Part shown: positions 33,479-42,508 of the stretch, one piece after another
Layout: every line of letters begins with the position of its first letter
How positions within the stretch are numbered: the stretch's first letter is position 1
Assembly (NCBI RefSeq): GCF_008802365.1
Contig: NZ_VZQZ01000008.1
Location: 145,345-209,344, forward strand
Source: Oryzomonas japonica
Lineage (GTDB): Bacteria > Desulfobacterota > Desulfuromonadia > Geobacterales > Pseudopelobacteraceae
DNA length: 64,000 nucleotides
Direction of reading: 5' to 3'
The notes under the pieces: model-generated
Seen by the model: only the letters and a program-made list of their open reading frames with translations
Told to the model about the DNA's origin: nothing
The model's database searches: none
Program-made: the position numbers and the translations under genes

Positions 33479-34336
33479 ATGACCATAGTCCATATCCTTA
33501 TTCTTGCGGCAGTCCAAGGGGCCGCCGAGCTATTGCCCGTGTCCAGTTCCGCCCATGTCATTGTGATTGCCAAACTGATGGGACTCGACCCGACCACCCC
33601 CGAGATGACGCTGCTTTTAGTCATGCTCCACACCGGCACCATGTTTGCGGTGATCTGCTATTTCTGGAAATCCTGGAAGAGTGGGTTCTTTGCCTCGCGC
33701 CGGCAATTTCTGGCATCCCTCAAGCTGATCATGCTCGCCACGATCTCGACTGGAGCTGTGGGGCTGGCACTGAAGGCGTTGATCGAACATTTTGCCTTGG
33801 GCAACGTCCCACATGCCGAGATCGAACTGTTGTTCGGTAATCTGGGCCTTATCTCGGCGGCCCTGGCCGCGGCGGCGCTTTTGATCATTATCGCCGGCCT
33901 GAGAAGAAGACCCCTGGTGGAGTCCCGTGAGATTAAGACTGGAGAGTCAATCTTGATCGGTATGGTGCAGGGGCTCTGCCTCCCGTTCCGGGGCTTTTCC
34001 CGTTCCGGGGCGACCATATCCGTCGGTCTTTTGCTGGGGGTCGCCAGGGTAAAGGCCGAGGAATTTAGTTTTGCCCTGGCCGTGGTGCTGACCCCGCCCG
34101 TCATCGCCCGTGAGATTCTGCGGTTGCTCAAAGCGCATGAGTTTGCCACATCGGGAGCGGATCTGATGGGGCTCTTCCTCCCCGGTGTCGTGGGGATGGT
34201 GTCGAGTTTCCTCGCGGGACTTCTGGCCCTGCGCTGGCTCTCCAACTGGTTGGAGAAAGGGCGCTGGCACTTCTTCGGCTACTATTGCCTGTGCGCCTCA
34301 CTCGTTGTGTTTATTTTCCATGGGGTCGGCGTATGA
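33479..34336 (+). CDS. uppP: Undecaprenyl-diphosphatase (BacA/UppP family)
   Basis: Recycles undecaprenyl pyrophosphate for peptidoglycan and O-antigen synthesis in the inner membrane. The product has 285 residues from the ATG at 33479, with AGGTG upstream and about eight transmembrane helices. Both catalytic regions are present but diverged: motif 1 reads QGAAELLPVSSSAH (usual EGxTEFLPVSSTGH, so the first Glu is Gln), and motif 2 reads RGFSRSGATIS (usual PGxSRSG). The second Glu and the Ser/His residues remain. It may be a functional variant or a paralogue with a different lipid pyrophosphate. The 415-base gap before it shows no other gene. Confidence 0.88.
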   Translation: MTIVHILILAAVQGAAELLPVSSSAHVIVIAKLMGLDPTTPEMTLLLVMLHTGTMFAVICYFWKSWKSGFFASRRQFLASLKLIMLATISTGAVGLALKALIEHFALGNVPHAEIELLFGNLGLISAALAAAALLIIIAGLRRRPLVESREIKTGESILIGMVQGLCLPFRGFSRSGATISVGLLLGVARVKAEEFSFALAVVLTPPVIAREILRLLKAHEFATSGADLMGLFLPGVVGMVSSFLAGLLALRWLSNWLEKGRWHFFGYYCLCASLVVFIFHGVGV

Positions 34337-34408
34337 AAATTCCGGCGTAACTACCCACCGATATTAATCCATTTACGTTCTTTGATGGTTGCCAAGGAGA
34401 CCGGAGCA

Positions 34409-34528
34409 ATGGTCCTGTTGCTCCATGGCGCCCACAGCATCAGCAAGGCGGAGTTCGATCGCGGCGTCACCATCGGCTCCCTGGTGAAAAAACGGGACAA
34501 CCTGAGGACCGGCTTGCAACACAAATAA
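34409..34528 (+). CDS. Tiny ORF or gene remnant (39 aa)
   Basis: Short ORF MVLLLHGAHSISKAEFDRGV and 19 more residues, preceded by AAGGAG at a good 9-base spacing. The same frame is open upstream to the uppP stop and reads like protein (LRSLMVAKETGAM), so it may be the 3' end of a decayed gene rather than an independent small gene. It lies in the 269-base gap between uppP and the M16 protease. I do not recognise the family. Confidence 0.25.
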   Translation: MVLLLHGAHSISKAEFDRGVTIGSLVKKRDNLRTGLQHK

Positions 34529-34605
34529 GCTTTGTTGGGATAACAGGGGCTTGTGACCGTCAGCACTCAAACAGGAATGTTTTAAATGTGTGGAGGATAC
34601 CCCCC

Positions 34606-37272
34606 ATGAACAGGATCAGTCGATATACCGGTTTTGTTTTTGCCCTGGTCATCTTTCTCGTCACCGGGGTTAACCCCGCTTTATCCGGCGAGGTTACCAA
34701 GGCCACCCTGAAAAATGGCCTGCGGGTGGTCATCGTGCAGAACTCCCTGGCCCCGGTCGTCACGACCCAGGTCAACTACCTCGTCGGCTCAAACGAGGCC
34801 CCTCCCGGCTTCCCGGGGATGGCACATGCCCAGGAACACATGATGTTCCGCGGCAATCCGGGGCTTTCTTCTGATCAGTTGTCATCCATCATCGCCGCCA
34901 TGGGCGGAAATTTCAATGCCCAAACCGAACAGTCCCTGACACAATACTTCTTTACCGTACCGGTTGAAGACATGGAAACCGCACTTCATGTCGAGGCGGT
35001 GCGCATGCGCGGAATCCTTGATTCCGCCAAGGCCTGGGGGGAGGAGCGCGGGGCCATCGAGCAGGAGGTGGTTCAGGACCTGTCCGATCCCAAGTATATC
35101 CTGAGCACCCGACTGCTGGGCAAGCTGTTCGAGGGGTCCCCTTACGAGCATGATGCCCTCGGCACGGTGGCGTCCTTCGATAAAACGACCGGCGCCATGC
35201 TCAAGAGGTTTTACGATGACTGGTACGCGCCGAACAATGCGATTCTGGTCATAGCGGGCAATGTTGACCCGCACCGAACCCTGGCGATGGTCAAACGCCT
35301 GTTTGGACCTATCCCCCGGAAAAAGCTGCCTGCACGTACCCCGATTAACCTGTCCCCCCTCAAGCCTGCCGAGATGGAGCTTGACTCGGATCTGTCTTAC
35401 GGGCTGGCTCTCGTTGCATACCGGTTCCCCGGATTGGAGAGCCCCGATTATGCCGCCGGGATGGTTTTGTCGGATGTCCTGTCCAGCCAGCGCGCTAATC
35501 TTTATGCCCTTGTCCCGGAAGGCAAGGCGCTCTCGGCGAGCTTTGACAGTTATGCCTTGCCCAAGATGGGCTACAGTTTTGCTCTATCGGCATTCCCCCG
35601 GGGGGAAGACGGGCGTCTCATGGTGGAAACCATCAAGAAGATTATCCGGGGGTATGTCACAAATGGTGTTCCCTCAGAGTTGATCGAAGCCTCCAAGCGT
35701 CATGAGATCGCCCAGGCGGAGTTTCAAAAGAACTCGGTTGAGGGCTTGGCCTCTGCATGGTCTCAGGCCCTTGCCCTGGAAGGTCGCTCCTCCCCTGACG
35801 ATGATATCACGGCCATCAGTAAGGTTACCGTTGATGATGTCAACCGTGTTGCACGGAATTTTCTGATCAATGATACGGCCATCACCGCGATTATGACGCC
35901 CAGGTCGTCCGGCAGCCCCGTGGAGTCCAAAAATTCCGGCCGCACCAATGAGTCATTCACCCCCAAGCAGGTGAAGCGGGTGAAACTCCCTCCATGGGCC
36001 GCTCACGTCACCAAGCCCGTCAAGGTTGGAGTGACGAAGGAAGGGCCCGTCGATCTGAAACTAAAGAACGGCATGCGGCTCATCGTCAAAACGACCAGGA
36101 CAAGCGATACAGTAACGCTCTATGGCCGCGTAAAGAACAACCCCGGGCTTGAAACGCCCCCCAGCAAGGAGGGGGTTGATGAGATTCTGGATGGCCTTTT
36201 CTCTTATGGCAGCAGGCGCCTGGATCGCCTGGCTTTTCAGGCCTCCCTGGATGAAATTGCCGCTGACGCCGAGGTGGGGAGTTTGTTCTCTCTTCAGGTT
36301 GTAAAGAGGCATTTTGACCGGGGAGTAGAACTCATAGCAGATAACCTGATCAATCCCGCGCTTCCAGAGGAGGCATTCAAGGTTGTGCAGAAGGAAACCT
36401 CCTCGCTTCTTGCCGGCCAGGAAACGAGCCCGAAATGGTTGGCCGGTCGGGCCCTTAAAACAGCCCTCTACCCGAAAGACGACCCGGCACTCCGTTATGC
36501 CAAGCCGGAAACGGTCGACAGACTCACCCTTGCGGACGTCCAAGACTATTACCATGCTGTTTTCCGGCCCGACGTGACGACCATCGTGGTCGTTGGGAAC
36601 GTCACCCCTGAAGAGGCAAAGGCCACCATCGAGAAATATTTCGGCGCCTGGAAAGCTGAAGGTCCCAAGCCTGAAACCGAGTATCAGCCCATAGCCGGCA
36701 ACAGATCTGCAGCGGTAGTGGTTCCCAACAAAAGCAGGGTGCAGGATGAGATTACCCTCGAAGAGACGCTCGGCATGACCCGTTCACACCCGGATTACTA
36801 CCCCCTGCAAGTCGGCCTCCACATCCTTACCGGGGCGTTTTACGCAACCAGGTTCTATCACGATCTCCGCGAGAACAATGGTTTGGTCTATGCGGTGGAA
36901 GCCTATCTGAACATAGGTAAAACACGCTCCACCTTTGGCGTGGATTACGGCTGCGACCCCCAGAATGTCTCGAAAGCCCGCTCAATCATAGAACGGGATC
37001 TGGCGGACATGCAGACGAGGCTCGTCACCCCTGAAGAGCTGTCTCGGGCAAAGAATCTTCTTGTCCACCAGGTATTGCTGTCCAACATCAGCACCTCAGG
37101 TATCGCCATGGGGCTTCTTCATCTGTCACAAATGGATTTGCCGTTGGACGAGCCCATCCGTGCGGCCGACAAATATCAGAAGATAACCGCTACCCAGGTA
37201 AGGTCCGCTTTTTCACGATGGATCAGGCCTGCGGAATTTGTTCAGGTTACCAGTGGGCCGGAACCGCAATGA
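34606..37272 (+). CDS. Large two-unit M16 zinc protease, exported
   Basis: Periplasmic M16 protease of 888 residues, a fusion of two M16 units as in pitrilysin/PqqL. The signal peptide covers about residues 1-28 (ALSGE). The first unit carries the zinc motif HAQEH at 74-78 with the third-ligand region ERGAIEQEV near 148. The second unit (from about 485, DLKLKNGMRLIVKTTRTSDTV) has no HxxEH (EGVDEILDGLF at that place) and is structural. C-terminal blocks RENNGLVYAVEAYLN and the QVLLSNIST strand bind substrate. GGAGG lies 11 bases before the ATG. It stands alone between uppP and the NAD-binding protein. Confidence 0.93.
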   Translation: MNRISRYTGFVFALVIFLVTGVNPALSGEVTKATLKNGLRVVIVQNSLAPVVTTQVNYLVGSNEAPPGFPGMAHAQEHMMFRGNPGLSSDQLSSIIAAMGGNFNAQTEQSLTQYFFTVPVEDMETALHVEAVRMRGILDSAKAWGEERGAIEQEVVQDLSDPKYILSTRLLGKLFEGSPYEHDALGTVASFDKTTGAMLKRFYDDWYAPNNAILVIAGNVDPHRTLAMVKRLFGPIPRKKLPARTPINLSPLKPAEMELDSDLSYGLALVAYRFPGLESPDYAAGMVLSDVLSSQRANLYALVPEGKALSASFDSYALPKMGYSFALSAFPRGEDGRLMVETIKKIIRGYVTNGVPSELIEASKRHEIAQAEFQKNSVEGLASAWSQALALEGRSSPDDDITAISKVTVDDVNRVARNFLINDTAITAIMTPRSSGSPVESKNSGRTNESFTPKQVKRVKLPPWAAHVTKPVKVGVTKEGPVDLKLKNGMRLIVKTTRTSDTVTLYGRVKNNPGLETPPSKEGVDEILDGLFSYGSRRLDRLAFQASLDEIAADAEVGSLFSLQVVKRHFDRGVELIADNLINPALPEEAFKVVQKETSSLLAGQETSPKWLAGRALKTALYPKDDPALRYAKPETVDRLTLADVQDYYHAVFRPDVTTIVVVGNVTPEEAKATIEKYFGAWKAEGPKPETEYQPIAGNRSAAVVVPNKSRVQDEITLEETLGMTRSHPDYYPLQVGLHILTGAFYATRFYHDLRENNGLVYAVEAYLNIGKTRSTFGVDYGCDPQNVSKARSIIERDLADMQTRLVTPEELSRAKNLLVHQVLLSNISTSGIAMGLLHLSQMDLPLDEPIRAADKYQKITATQVRSAFSRWIRPAEFVQVTSGPEPQ

Positions 37273-37362
37273 TGCGCTAACCTTTATCGTGCGAGGTGCT
37301 GGAATGGGGGCGGAAATCCGGTCTCTTGCCATCCGGTAAAGTTGTGTCACAATAACCTTCTC

Positions 37363-38268
37363 ATGGCGATCACGCATACTGTCGTCCTCATAACCGGAGC
37401 GGCCGGATTCATCGGTCGGCGGCTTTCCAAAAGCCTGCTGGACCGGGGCTGCAACGTGCGCTGCATGGTGCGGGAATCCATTGCGGGCGTCCCCGACGCC
37501 GCCGAGGTCGTGCGGGCCGACATGCTGGCGCCGTCCTCACTGGCGCGCGCCCTGGAAGGGATCGACAGCGTCTATTACCTGGTGCATTCCATGGCGGGGG
37601 GGCGTGCCGGCTTCGAGCGCCGGGACCGGGAGGCGGCCGGCAATTTTGTGCGGGCTGCCGACAGGGCCGGGGTGCGGCGGGTGATCTATTTGGGCGGATT
37701 GGGGGAGACCGGCGATACCCTGTCGGAGCATCTCAAGAGCCGCCGGGAAGTGGCCGGGATTCTTGCCTCCGGGCGTTTTGCCACGACCTTTCTGCGGGCT
37801 GCCGTGATCATCGGGGCAGGCGGGGCCTCGTTCGAAATGGTCCGGGCCCTGGTGAACCGCTTGCCGGTGATGATCACTCCGCGCTGGGTTTCGACCCGCT
37901 GCCAGCCGATCGCCGTGGACGACGTGATCGCCTATCTGAGCGGCTGTCTGGAGGACGAGCGCACCGCCGGGCGAACCTTCGACATCGGCGGCCCCGAGGT
38001 GCTGACCTACCGGGAGATGATGGAGCGCTTTGCCCGCATCGCTGGTCGTACCATCTATATTCTGCCCGTGCCGGTGCTCACCCCCAAGCTTTCGTCCTAC
38101 TGGGTCGGGCTGATTACGCCGGTGTCCCCCTCGGTTTCCATGCCGCTCATCGAAGGGCTGAGCAACGAGGTGGTCTGCCGTGAAAACGCCATCCGCGAGT
38201 TGATTCCGCTGTCGCTTACCCCCTACGACGAGGCGGTGCGCCGGGCGCTGGCAGAAAGTAAACGATAA
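37363..38268 (+). CDS. NAD(P)-binding SDR-type protein (NmrA/NDUFA9-like)
   Basis: Atypical short-chain dehydrogenase of 301 residues, probably a nucleotide-sugar-epimerase-like or regulatory NAD(P)-binding protein. Rossmann motif VLITGAAGFIGRRL sits at the N-terminus; YYLVHSM near residue 75 and IYLGGLGE near 112 follow the COG0702 pattern. The classical YxxxK catalytic pair is absent, as in NmrA-like proteins. The C-terminal part (PVPVLTPKLSSYWVGLITPVSP) looks membrane-associated. The ATG at 37363 lacks a clear ribosome binding site; a TTG 21 bases earlier is an alternative. Confidence 0.82.
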   Translation: MAITHTVVLITGAAGFIGRRLSKSLLDRGCNVRCMVRESIAGVPDAAEVVRADMLAPSSLARALEGIDSVYYLVHSMAGGRAGFERRDREAAGNFVRAADRAGVRRVIYLGGLGETGDTLSEHLKSRREVAGILASGRFATTFLRAAVIIGAGGASFEMVRALVNRLPVMITPRWVSTRCQPIAVDDVIAYLSGCLEDERTAGRTFDIGGPEVLTYREMMERFARIAGRTIYILPVPVLTPKLSSYWVGLITPVSPSVSMPLIEGLSNEVVCRENAIRELIPLSLTPYDEAVRRALAESKR

Positions 38269-38346
38269 GGATGGATTCGCACGGTGCCCCGCGGCGATTA
38301 CTGCCGCTCAAGCCATTGCAACCATAATTGTGGAGGAGGAAGTGCT

Positions 38347-39000
38347 ATGAAAAAGATCGGTGTGGTGCTTTCGGGCTGCGGAGTGCGCGACGGCAGCGAG
38401 ATTCACGAGGCGGTTTTTGCCCTCCTGGCAATCGACCGGAACGGGGCCGAGGCGGTCTGCATGGCGCCCAATGCCGATTTTCCCGAGACCAATCATCTGA
38501 CCATGCAGGAAACCGGGAACAAGCGCAACGCGCTGGTTGAGGCCGCCCGCATTGCCCGTGGCAATATCCGTGATATCAGCGAGGTACAAGCGGCTGACCT
38601 GGACGCCGTAGTCCTCCCCGGCGGATTCGGGGCGGTGAAAAACCTGTGCGATTTTGCCGTCAAGGGGGCCGGCGCCACGGTCCACCCCGAGGTGGCCCGC
38701 CTGCTCCGGGAGATGGTGACGGCCGGTAAGCCGATCGGTGCCATCTGCATTGCCCCGGCCGTTGTGGCGATGGTGCTGGGCAAGGATAAGGCGCCGACCC
38801 TGACCATCGGCAATGATGCGGGCACGGCGGCTGAAATCGAAAAGACCGGCGCCCGGCATCAGGAGTGTCCGGTCACCGAATTCGTCGTGGACCGCACGAA
38901 CAAGATCGTGTCCACCCCGGCCTACATGCTGGCGCACCGTATCTCGGAGACGTACGAAGGGATCGACAAATGCGTGAAGGAAGTAATTGCATTGCTATGA
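38347..39000 (+). CDS. elbB: Isoprenoid biosynthesis glyoxalase ElbB
   Basis: DJ-1/PfpI superfamily protein of 217 residues. ElbB homologues have glyoxalase activity in vitro and were linked to isoprenoid output in E. coli. Visible blocks are VVLSGCGVRDGSEIHEAV at the start, MAPNADFPETNH near 41, VVLPGGFGAVKNLCDFA near 90, the nucleophile elbow GAICIAPAV with Cys near 138, and SAxDCPVTEFVVD-like HQECPVTEFVVD near 178. GGAGGAGG lies about 10 bases before the ATG. It is monocistronic, with a strong hairpin after it. Confidence 0.93.
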   Translation: MKKIGVVLSGCGVRDGSEIHEAVFALLAIDRNGAEAVCMAPNADFPETNHLTMQETGNKRNALVEAARIARGNIRDISEVQAADLDAVVLPGGFGAVKNLCDFAVKGAGATVHPEVARLLREMVTAGKPIGAICIAPAVVAMVLGKDKAPTLTIGNDAGTAAEIEKTGARHQECPVTEFVVDRTNKIVSTPAYMLAHRISETYEGIDKCVKEVIALL

Positions 39001-39056
39001 CGATATGATATGGTCTCCCCCTTTGTAAAAATCTGTCGACTCTCTGCTCGACCATA

Positions 39057-39096
39057 CGCAAAGAAGGCACGGGGTCATCTCCGTGCCTTCTTTGCG
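39057..39096 (+). terminator. Hairpin terminator after elbB
   Basis: Perfect 16-bp stem (CGCAAAGAAGGCACGG with CCGTGCCTTCTTTGCG) and an 8-base loop. The T-tract is only within the stem (TTCTTT), so termination may be partial. It ends 29 bases before the next start codon. Confidence 0.65.
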
Positions 39097-39125
39097 GTCC
39101 AGAAATGGAAGAAGGAAAAGGAACG

Positions 39126-40394
39126 ATGAAATTGGCCCTGTTCATCCTGTTTGCCCTGGTCACCGCTTTTACGTACTGGTTGCGTCACATCAATCTGCGC
39201 CATCTGAAACAATACGGCTCGGCCGTGCCCGAGGAGTTCGCGGGGAGTATCGACGAAGACAAGCTGCGTTCAAGTACCGCCTACACACTCGACAGCAGCC
39301 GGCTCGGACTGTGGGAGTCGCTGTTCGACAATGGGCTTTTGATCCTGTTCCTGTTCGGCGGCCTGATTGTGGTATATGACCGGTTTGTCATGGGGCTTTG
39401 CGGGGGCGTCATCACCTCGGCCATCCTCTATTTTCTTCTCCTCACCTGGATACAGACCCTGCTGGGCATTCCGTTCGATCTGTACGGCACGTTTCGCATC
39501 GAGAGCCGTTACGGCTTCAACACGACTACGCCGAAGCTATGGCTTATGGATTTTTTCAAATCCCAGGCCATCGGCGCCCTTCTGCTGACCCTCCTGGTTG
39601 CCGTGGCCTTCTGGCTGATCCAGTGGAGCCCCCACCGCTGGTGGATTTGGGTGTGGGCCTTTATGGCGCTGTTCAGCCTGTTCATGATGTTTATCTCCCC
39701 CTATGTGATTGAACCGCTTTTCAATAAGTTCGAGCCGGTTACCGAGGAGGGGTTGGAGGAGGATATCCGCGTCATGATGGGGAAGGCGGGACTTACGGTG
39801 GGGCGGGTGATGCAGATGGACGCCTCCCGGCGCAGCAAGCATTCCAACGCCTACTTTACCGGCATCGGCAAGGTCAAGCGCATCGTGCTGTTCGATACCC
39901 TCATCGAGCAGATGACCCACGGCGAGATCGTGGCGGTGCTGGCCCACGAAATCGGCCACTGGAAGAAGGGGCATATCTGGAAACGGCTGGTGACGGCGGA
40001 ACTCATGGCCTTTGGCGGGGCCTGGATCAGTTTCAAACTGCTCACCTGGCCCGCCCTGCCCGGCCTCCTGGGGTTTGGGGGAGACCTCTCCCTTCCGTCC
40101 CGGATGGTCATCTTAGGCTTTATCGGCTCATTGGTGCTGTTCCCCGCGACACCGTTTTCGGCGTGGCGCTCCCGTTGCCACGAACGGGAGGCGGACCGCT
40201 TCGCCACCGACCTGACCGGCCGCCCCCAGGATCTGGCCTCGGCCCTGGTTAAGCTGTCGGTCGAGAACCTCTCCAATCTGTTCCCCCATCCCTGGTATGC
40301 CGCTTTCTATTATTCCCATCCGCCAGCCGTGGAGAGGGTCCGGGCGCTGCTGAATGCAATCTCTGGCACCGGCAACGGGGACCGGTCCCCCTGA
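39126..40394 (+). CDS. M48 family membrane metalloprotease (Ste24/CAAX protease-like)
   Basis: Inner-membrane zinc endopeptidase of 422 residues that resembles Ste24-type CAAX prenyl protease and probably acts in membrane-protein quality control. N-terminal transmembrane segments lead to IPFDLYGTFRIESRYGFNTTT near residue 115, a Ste24 hallmark. The zinc motif HEIGHWKKGH lies near residues 275-284, and the third ligand Glu is in CHEREADRFA near 355. The ATG at 39126 has AAGGA upstream; an ATG 7 codons earlier is less likely. Confidence 0.93.
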   Translation: MKLALFILFALVTAFTYWLRHINLRHLKQYGSAVPEEFAGSIDEDKLRSSTAYTLDSSRLGLWESLFDNGLLILFLFGGLIVVYDRFVMGLCGGVITSAILYFLLLTWIQTLLGIPFDLYGTFRIESRYGFNTTTPKLWLMDFFKSQAIGALLLTLLVAVAFWLIQWSPHRWWIWVWAFMALFSLFMMFISPYVIEPLFNKFEPVTEEGLEEDIRVMMGKAGLTVGRVMQMDASRRSKHSNAYFTGIGKVKRIVLFDTLIEQMTHGEIVAVLAHEIGHWKKGHIWKRLVTAELMAFGGAWISFKLLTWPALPGLLGFGGDLSLPSRMVILGFIGSLVLFPATPFSAWRSRCHEREADRFATDLTGRPQDLASALVKLSVENLSNLFPHPWYAAFYYSHPPAVERVRALLNAISGTGNGDRSP

Positions 40395-40452
40395 CCCTCT
40401 GGGCTTTGTCGCTGCGGTTGGTGCCACTGTTTTTGTTGTGTGCAAAAAAATC

Positions 40453-40481
40453 TTGACAGAGAAGACGCGCGCTCCTATTCT
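40453..40481 (+). promoter_or_regulatory. Promoter of the tetR gene
   Basis: Consensus TTGACA, 17-base spacer, TATTCT. The -10 lies inside the left arm of the operator palindrome, consistent with autorepression. Confidence 0.8.
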
Positions 40482-40507
40482 GAATGAGTGATCATTCAGA
40501 ATAGGAG
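40472..40507 (+). promoter_or_regulatory. Operator O1: 16-bp-arm palindrome over the tetR -10 and ribosome binding site
   Basis: Perfect inverted repeat CTCCTATTCTGAATGA and TCATTCAGAATAGGAG separated by GTGA. The right arm contains the AGGAG ribosome binding site of the tetR gene, whose ATG is at 40513. Its core recurs ahead of the efflux genes at 41134-41150. Confidence 0.88.
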
Positions 40508-40512
40508 AAAAA

Positions 40513-41082
40513 ATGTCCTGCAAGCGCGACGACATTTTTAATGCAGCACGTAAACTTATCGCCGAGTGCGGCTTCCATGGGGCTTCGGTTTCCCTGATCG
40601 CCGACCGGGCCGGGGTCGGCGCCGGTACGATCTATCTCTACTTCAAGAGCAAGGATATCCTCATCAACGAGCTTTACCGGGATATCGAGAAGCGGGTATC
40701 GGCCTTCATCCTCAAGGGCTATCCGGAAACAGGACCGATCAGGGAGCGGTTTATCCATCTCGGGACGCGTCTCATCACCTACTTCATCGCCAACCCCCTC
40801 GATTTCCGCTATGGGGAGCAATTTTACAACTCCCCGTACGGCACGGCCTTTCGCAGGGATAGAATCATGGGTGAGCCGGGCAAGCGCACGGTGTATAACG
40901 ACCTGTTCGAACAGGGCGTTGCCCAGCAGGTCTTGAAGGATCTGCCGTTTTTTGTCATCGATTCCCTGGCGTTTGGCCCGCTGCTCGCGGTGATGCGGGA
41001 CCATATCCTCGGGTTCATCACCCTGGATAAACCTCTCATAGAGGAGGTCGTTGCCGCAAGTTGGGATTCCGTACGGCGATAA
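40513..41082 (+). CDS. TetR/AcrR family repressor of the efflux operon
   Basis: DNA-binding repressor of 189 residues. The N-terminal helix-turn-helix runs DDIFNAARKLIAECGFHGASVSLIADRAGVGAGTIYLYFKSKD-like over residues 6-48, classic TetR. The C-terminal ligand domain (about 60-189) contains the FYNSPYGTAFRRDRI block seen in AcrR-like efflux regulators. It sits directly upstream of a tripartite RND pump in the same orientation. Two copies of one palindrome (over its own promoter and before the pump) indicate that it controls both; the inducer is unknown. Confidence 0.95.
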   Translation: MSCKRDDIFNAARKLIAECGFHGASVSLIADRAGVGAGTIYLYFKSKDILINELYRDIEKRVSAFILKGYPETGPIRERFIHLGTRLITYFIANPLDFRYGEQFYNSPYGTAFRRDRIMGEPGKRTVYNDLFEQGVAQQVLKDLPFFVIDSLAFGPLLAVMRDHILGFITLDKPLIEEVVAASWDSVRR

Positions 41083-41133
41083 CCGCATAACGACGGAGCG
41101 GTTTCGGATACGGCTTTTTTTAAAACCTTTTTT

Positions 41134-41150
41134 TGAATGAGTGTTCATTC
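41134..41150 (+). promoter_or_regulatory. Operator O2 before the RND efflux operon
   Basis: TGAATGAGTGTTCATTC, identical to the O1 core apart from the central A/T. It lies 150 bases ahead of the adaptor gene. A clear -35/-10 pair for the pump operon cannot be fixed in the 41083-41299 gap. Confidence 0.8.
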
Positions 41151-41299
41151 TAAACGAATTCTAACGTGATTCCAATAGGGTTGCCACTCATGACGTAACC
41201 ATTTAGATGCCACCGTTGTCTCTCGTTATCAGTACATAACAACACGATTCGCCTCAACGCTGTGGTTGAGCCGGAAATTATTCAATTTAGAGGTGTTCC

Positions 41300-42496
41300 A
41301 TGCAAAACAATGTAAGAATCATGCTGATTACCCTCATGGGGGTTTTTGTTGGCGGGCTGCTGCTGACGGGCTGCGGGAAAAAGCAGGTAGCAGCACCGAA
41401 GGCCGGCCCCCCCGAAGTGGGGGTGGTGGTTATTCAGCCGCAGCGCGTGGCCCTGACGACGGAATTGCCGGGGCGTACCTCGCCCCACCTGATTGCCGAA
41501 GTCCGCCCCCAGGTCAACGGGATCATCCAGAAGCGGATTTTCACCGAAGGAAGCGATGTCAAGGCTGGGCAGGTGCTTTACCAGATTGACCCGGCGACCT
41601 ATCAGGCGACCTACGCCAGCGCCAAGGCTGCCCTTGCCAAGTCTGAAGCCAGTCTGGCGAGCGTCCGGCTGAAGGCGGGACGCTATAAGGAGCTGGTAAA
41701 GATCAAGGCGGTCAGCCAGCAGGATTACGATGACGCCTACGCCGCGCTCAAACAGGGCGAGGCCGATGTGGCCTCCTCCAAAGCCGCGGTGGAAACCGCT
41801 CGCATCAATCTGGCCTATACCAAGGTAACGGCTCCCATCTCCGGGCGGATCGGCCGTTCGGCCGTGACCGACGGGGCGTTGGTGACCGCAAGCCAGACTA
41901 CGGCCCTGGCCACCATCCAGCAGCTGAGCTCCATGTATGTGGATGTCACCCAGTCCAGCGCCGAACTGCTGCGCCTGAAACAGAGCCTGGCCAGCGGGCT
42001 GCTGAAAAGCAACGCGGCAACCCAGGCCCGGGTCAAGCTGATGATGGAGGACGGCAGCGCCTATCCGTTGCCGGGCTCCCTGAAATTTTCCGAGGTTACC
42101 GTGAATCAGAGCACCGGCTCCGTTACCCTGCGGGCGGTCTTCCCGAACCCGAAACAGGCCCTGTTGCCCGGCATGTTCGTCCGTGCCATTCTTGAGGAGG
42201 GGATAAACGAGAACGCCATCCTGGTCCCGCAACGCGGCGTGAGCCGCAACCAGAAGGGCGAAGCCACGGTTATGGTGGTCGGGGCAGAGGAGAAGGTGGA
42301 ACCGCGAGTCATCAAGGTTGCCCGGACCGTCGGAGAGAACTGGCTGGTCAGCGACGGCCTCAAGGCGGGTGACCGCGTGATTCTGGAAGGGCTGCAGAAG
42401 GCGCGCCCGGGAACGCCGGTCAAGGCCGTTCCCTTCGGCAGCACGCCTGCCGCGACTCCCGCTGGAGCAACCCAGCCCGCCGCAGCAAAAAAATAA
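41300..42496 (+). CDS. RND efflux periplasmic adaptor lipoprotein (AcrA/MexA type)
   Basis: Membrane-fusion protein of 398 residues linking the RND pump to the outer-membrane channel. The signal peptide ends in lipobox LTGC (Cys at 25). A lipoyl domain (ELPGRTSPHLIAEVRPQVNGII), helical hairpin (about 105-165), second lipoyl half (LAYTKVTAPISGRIGRSAVTDGALV), beta-barrel, and an Ala/Pro-rich tail follow. The motif order matches AcrA/MexA closely. It is followed after 12 bases by the pump gene with a GGAG ribosome binding site. Confidence 0.97.
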   Translation: MQNNVRIMLITLMGVFVGGLLLTGCGKKQVAAPKAGPPEVGVVVIQPQRVALTTELPGRTSPHLIAEVRPQVNGIIQKRIFTEGSDVKAGQVLYQIDPATYQATYASAKAALAKSEASLASVRLKAGRYKELVKIKAVSQQDYDDAYAALKQGEADVASSKAAVETARINLAYTKVTAPISGRIGRSAVTDGALVTASQTTALATIQQLSSMYVDVTQSSAELLRLKQSLASGLLKSNAATQARVKLMMEDGSAYPLPGSLKFSEVTVNQSTGSVTLRAVFPNPKQALLPGMFVRAILEEGINENAILVPQRGVSRNQKGEATVMVVGAEEKVEPRVIKVARTVGENWLVSDGLKAGDRVILEGLQKARPGTPVKAVPFGSTPAATPAGATQPAAAKK

Positions 42497-42508
42497 AGGA
42501 GATCCTCC

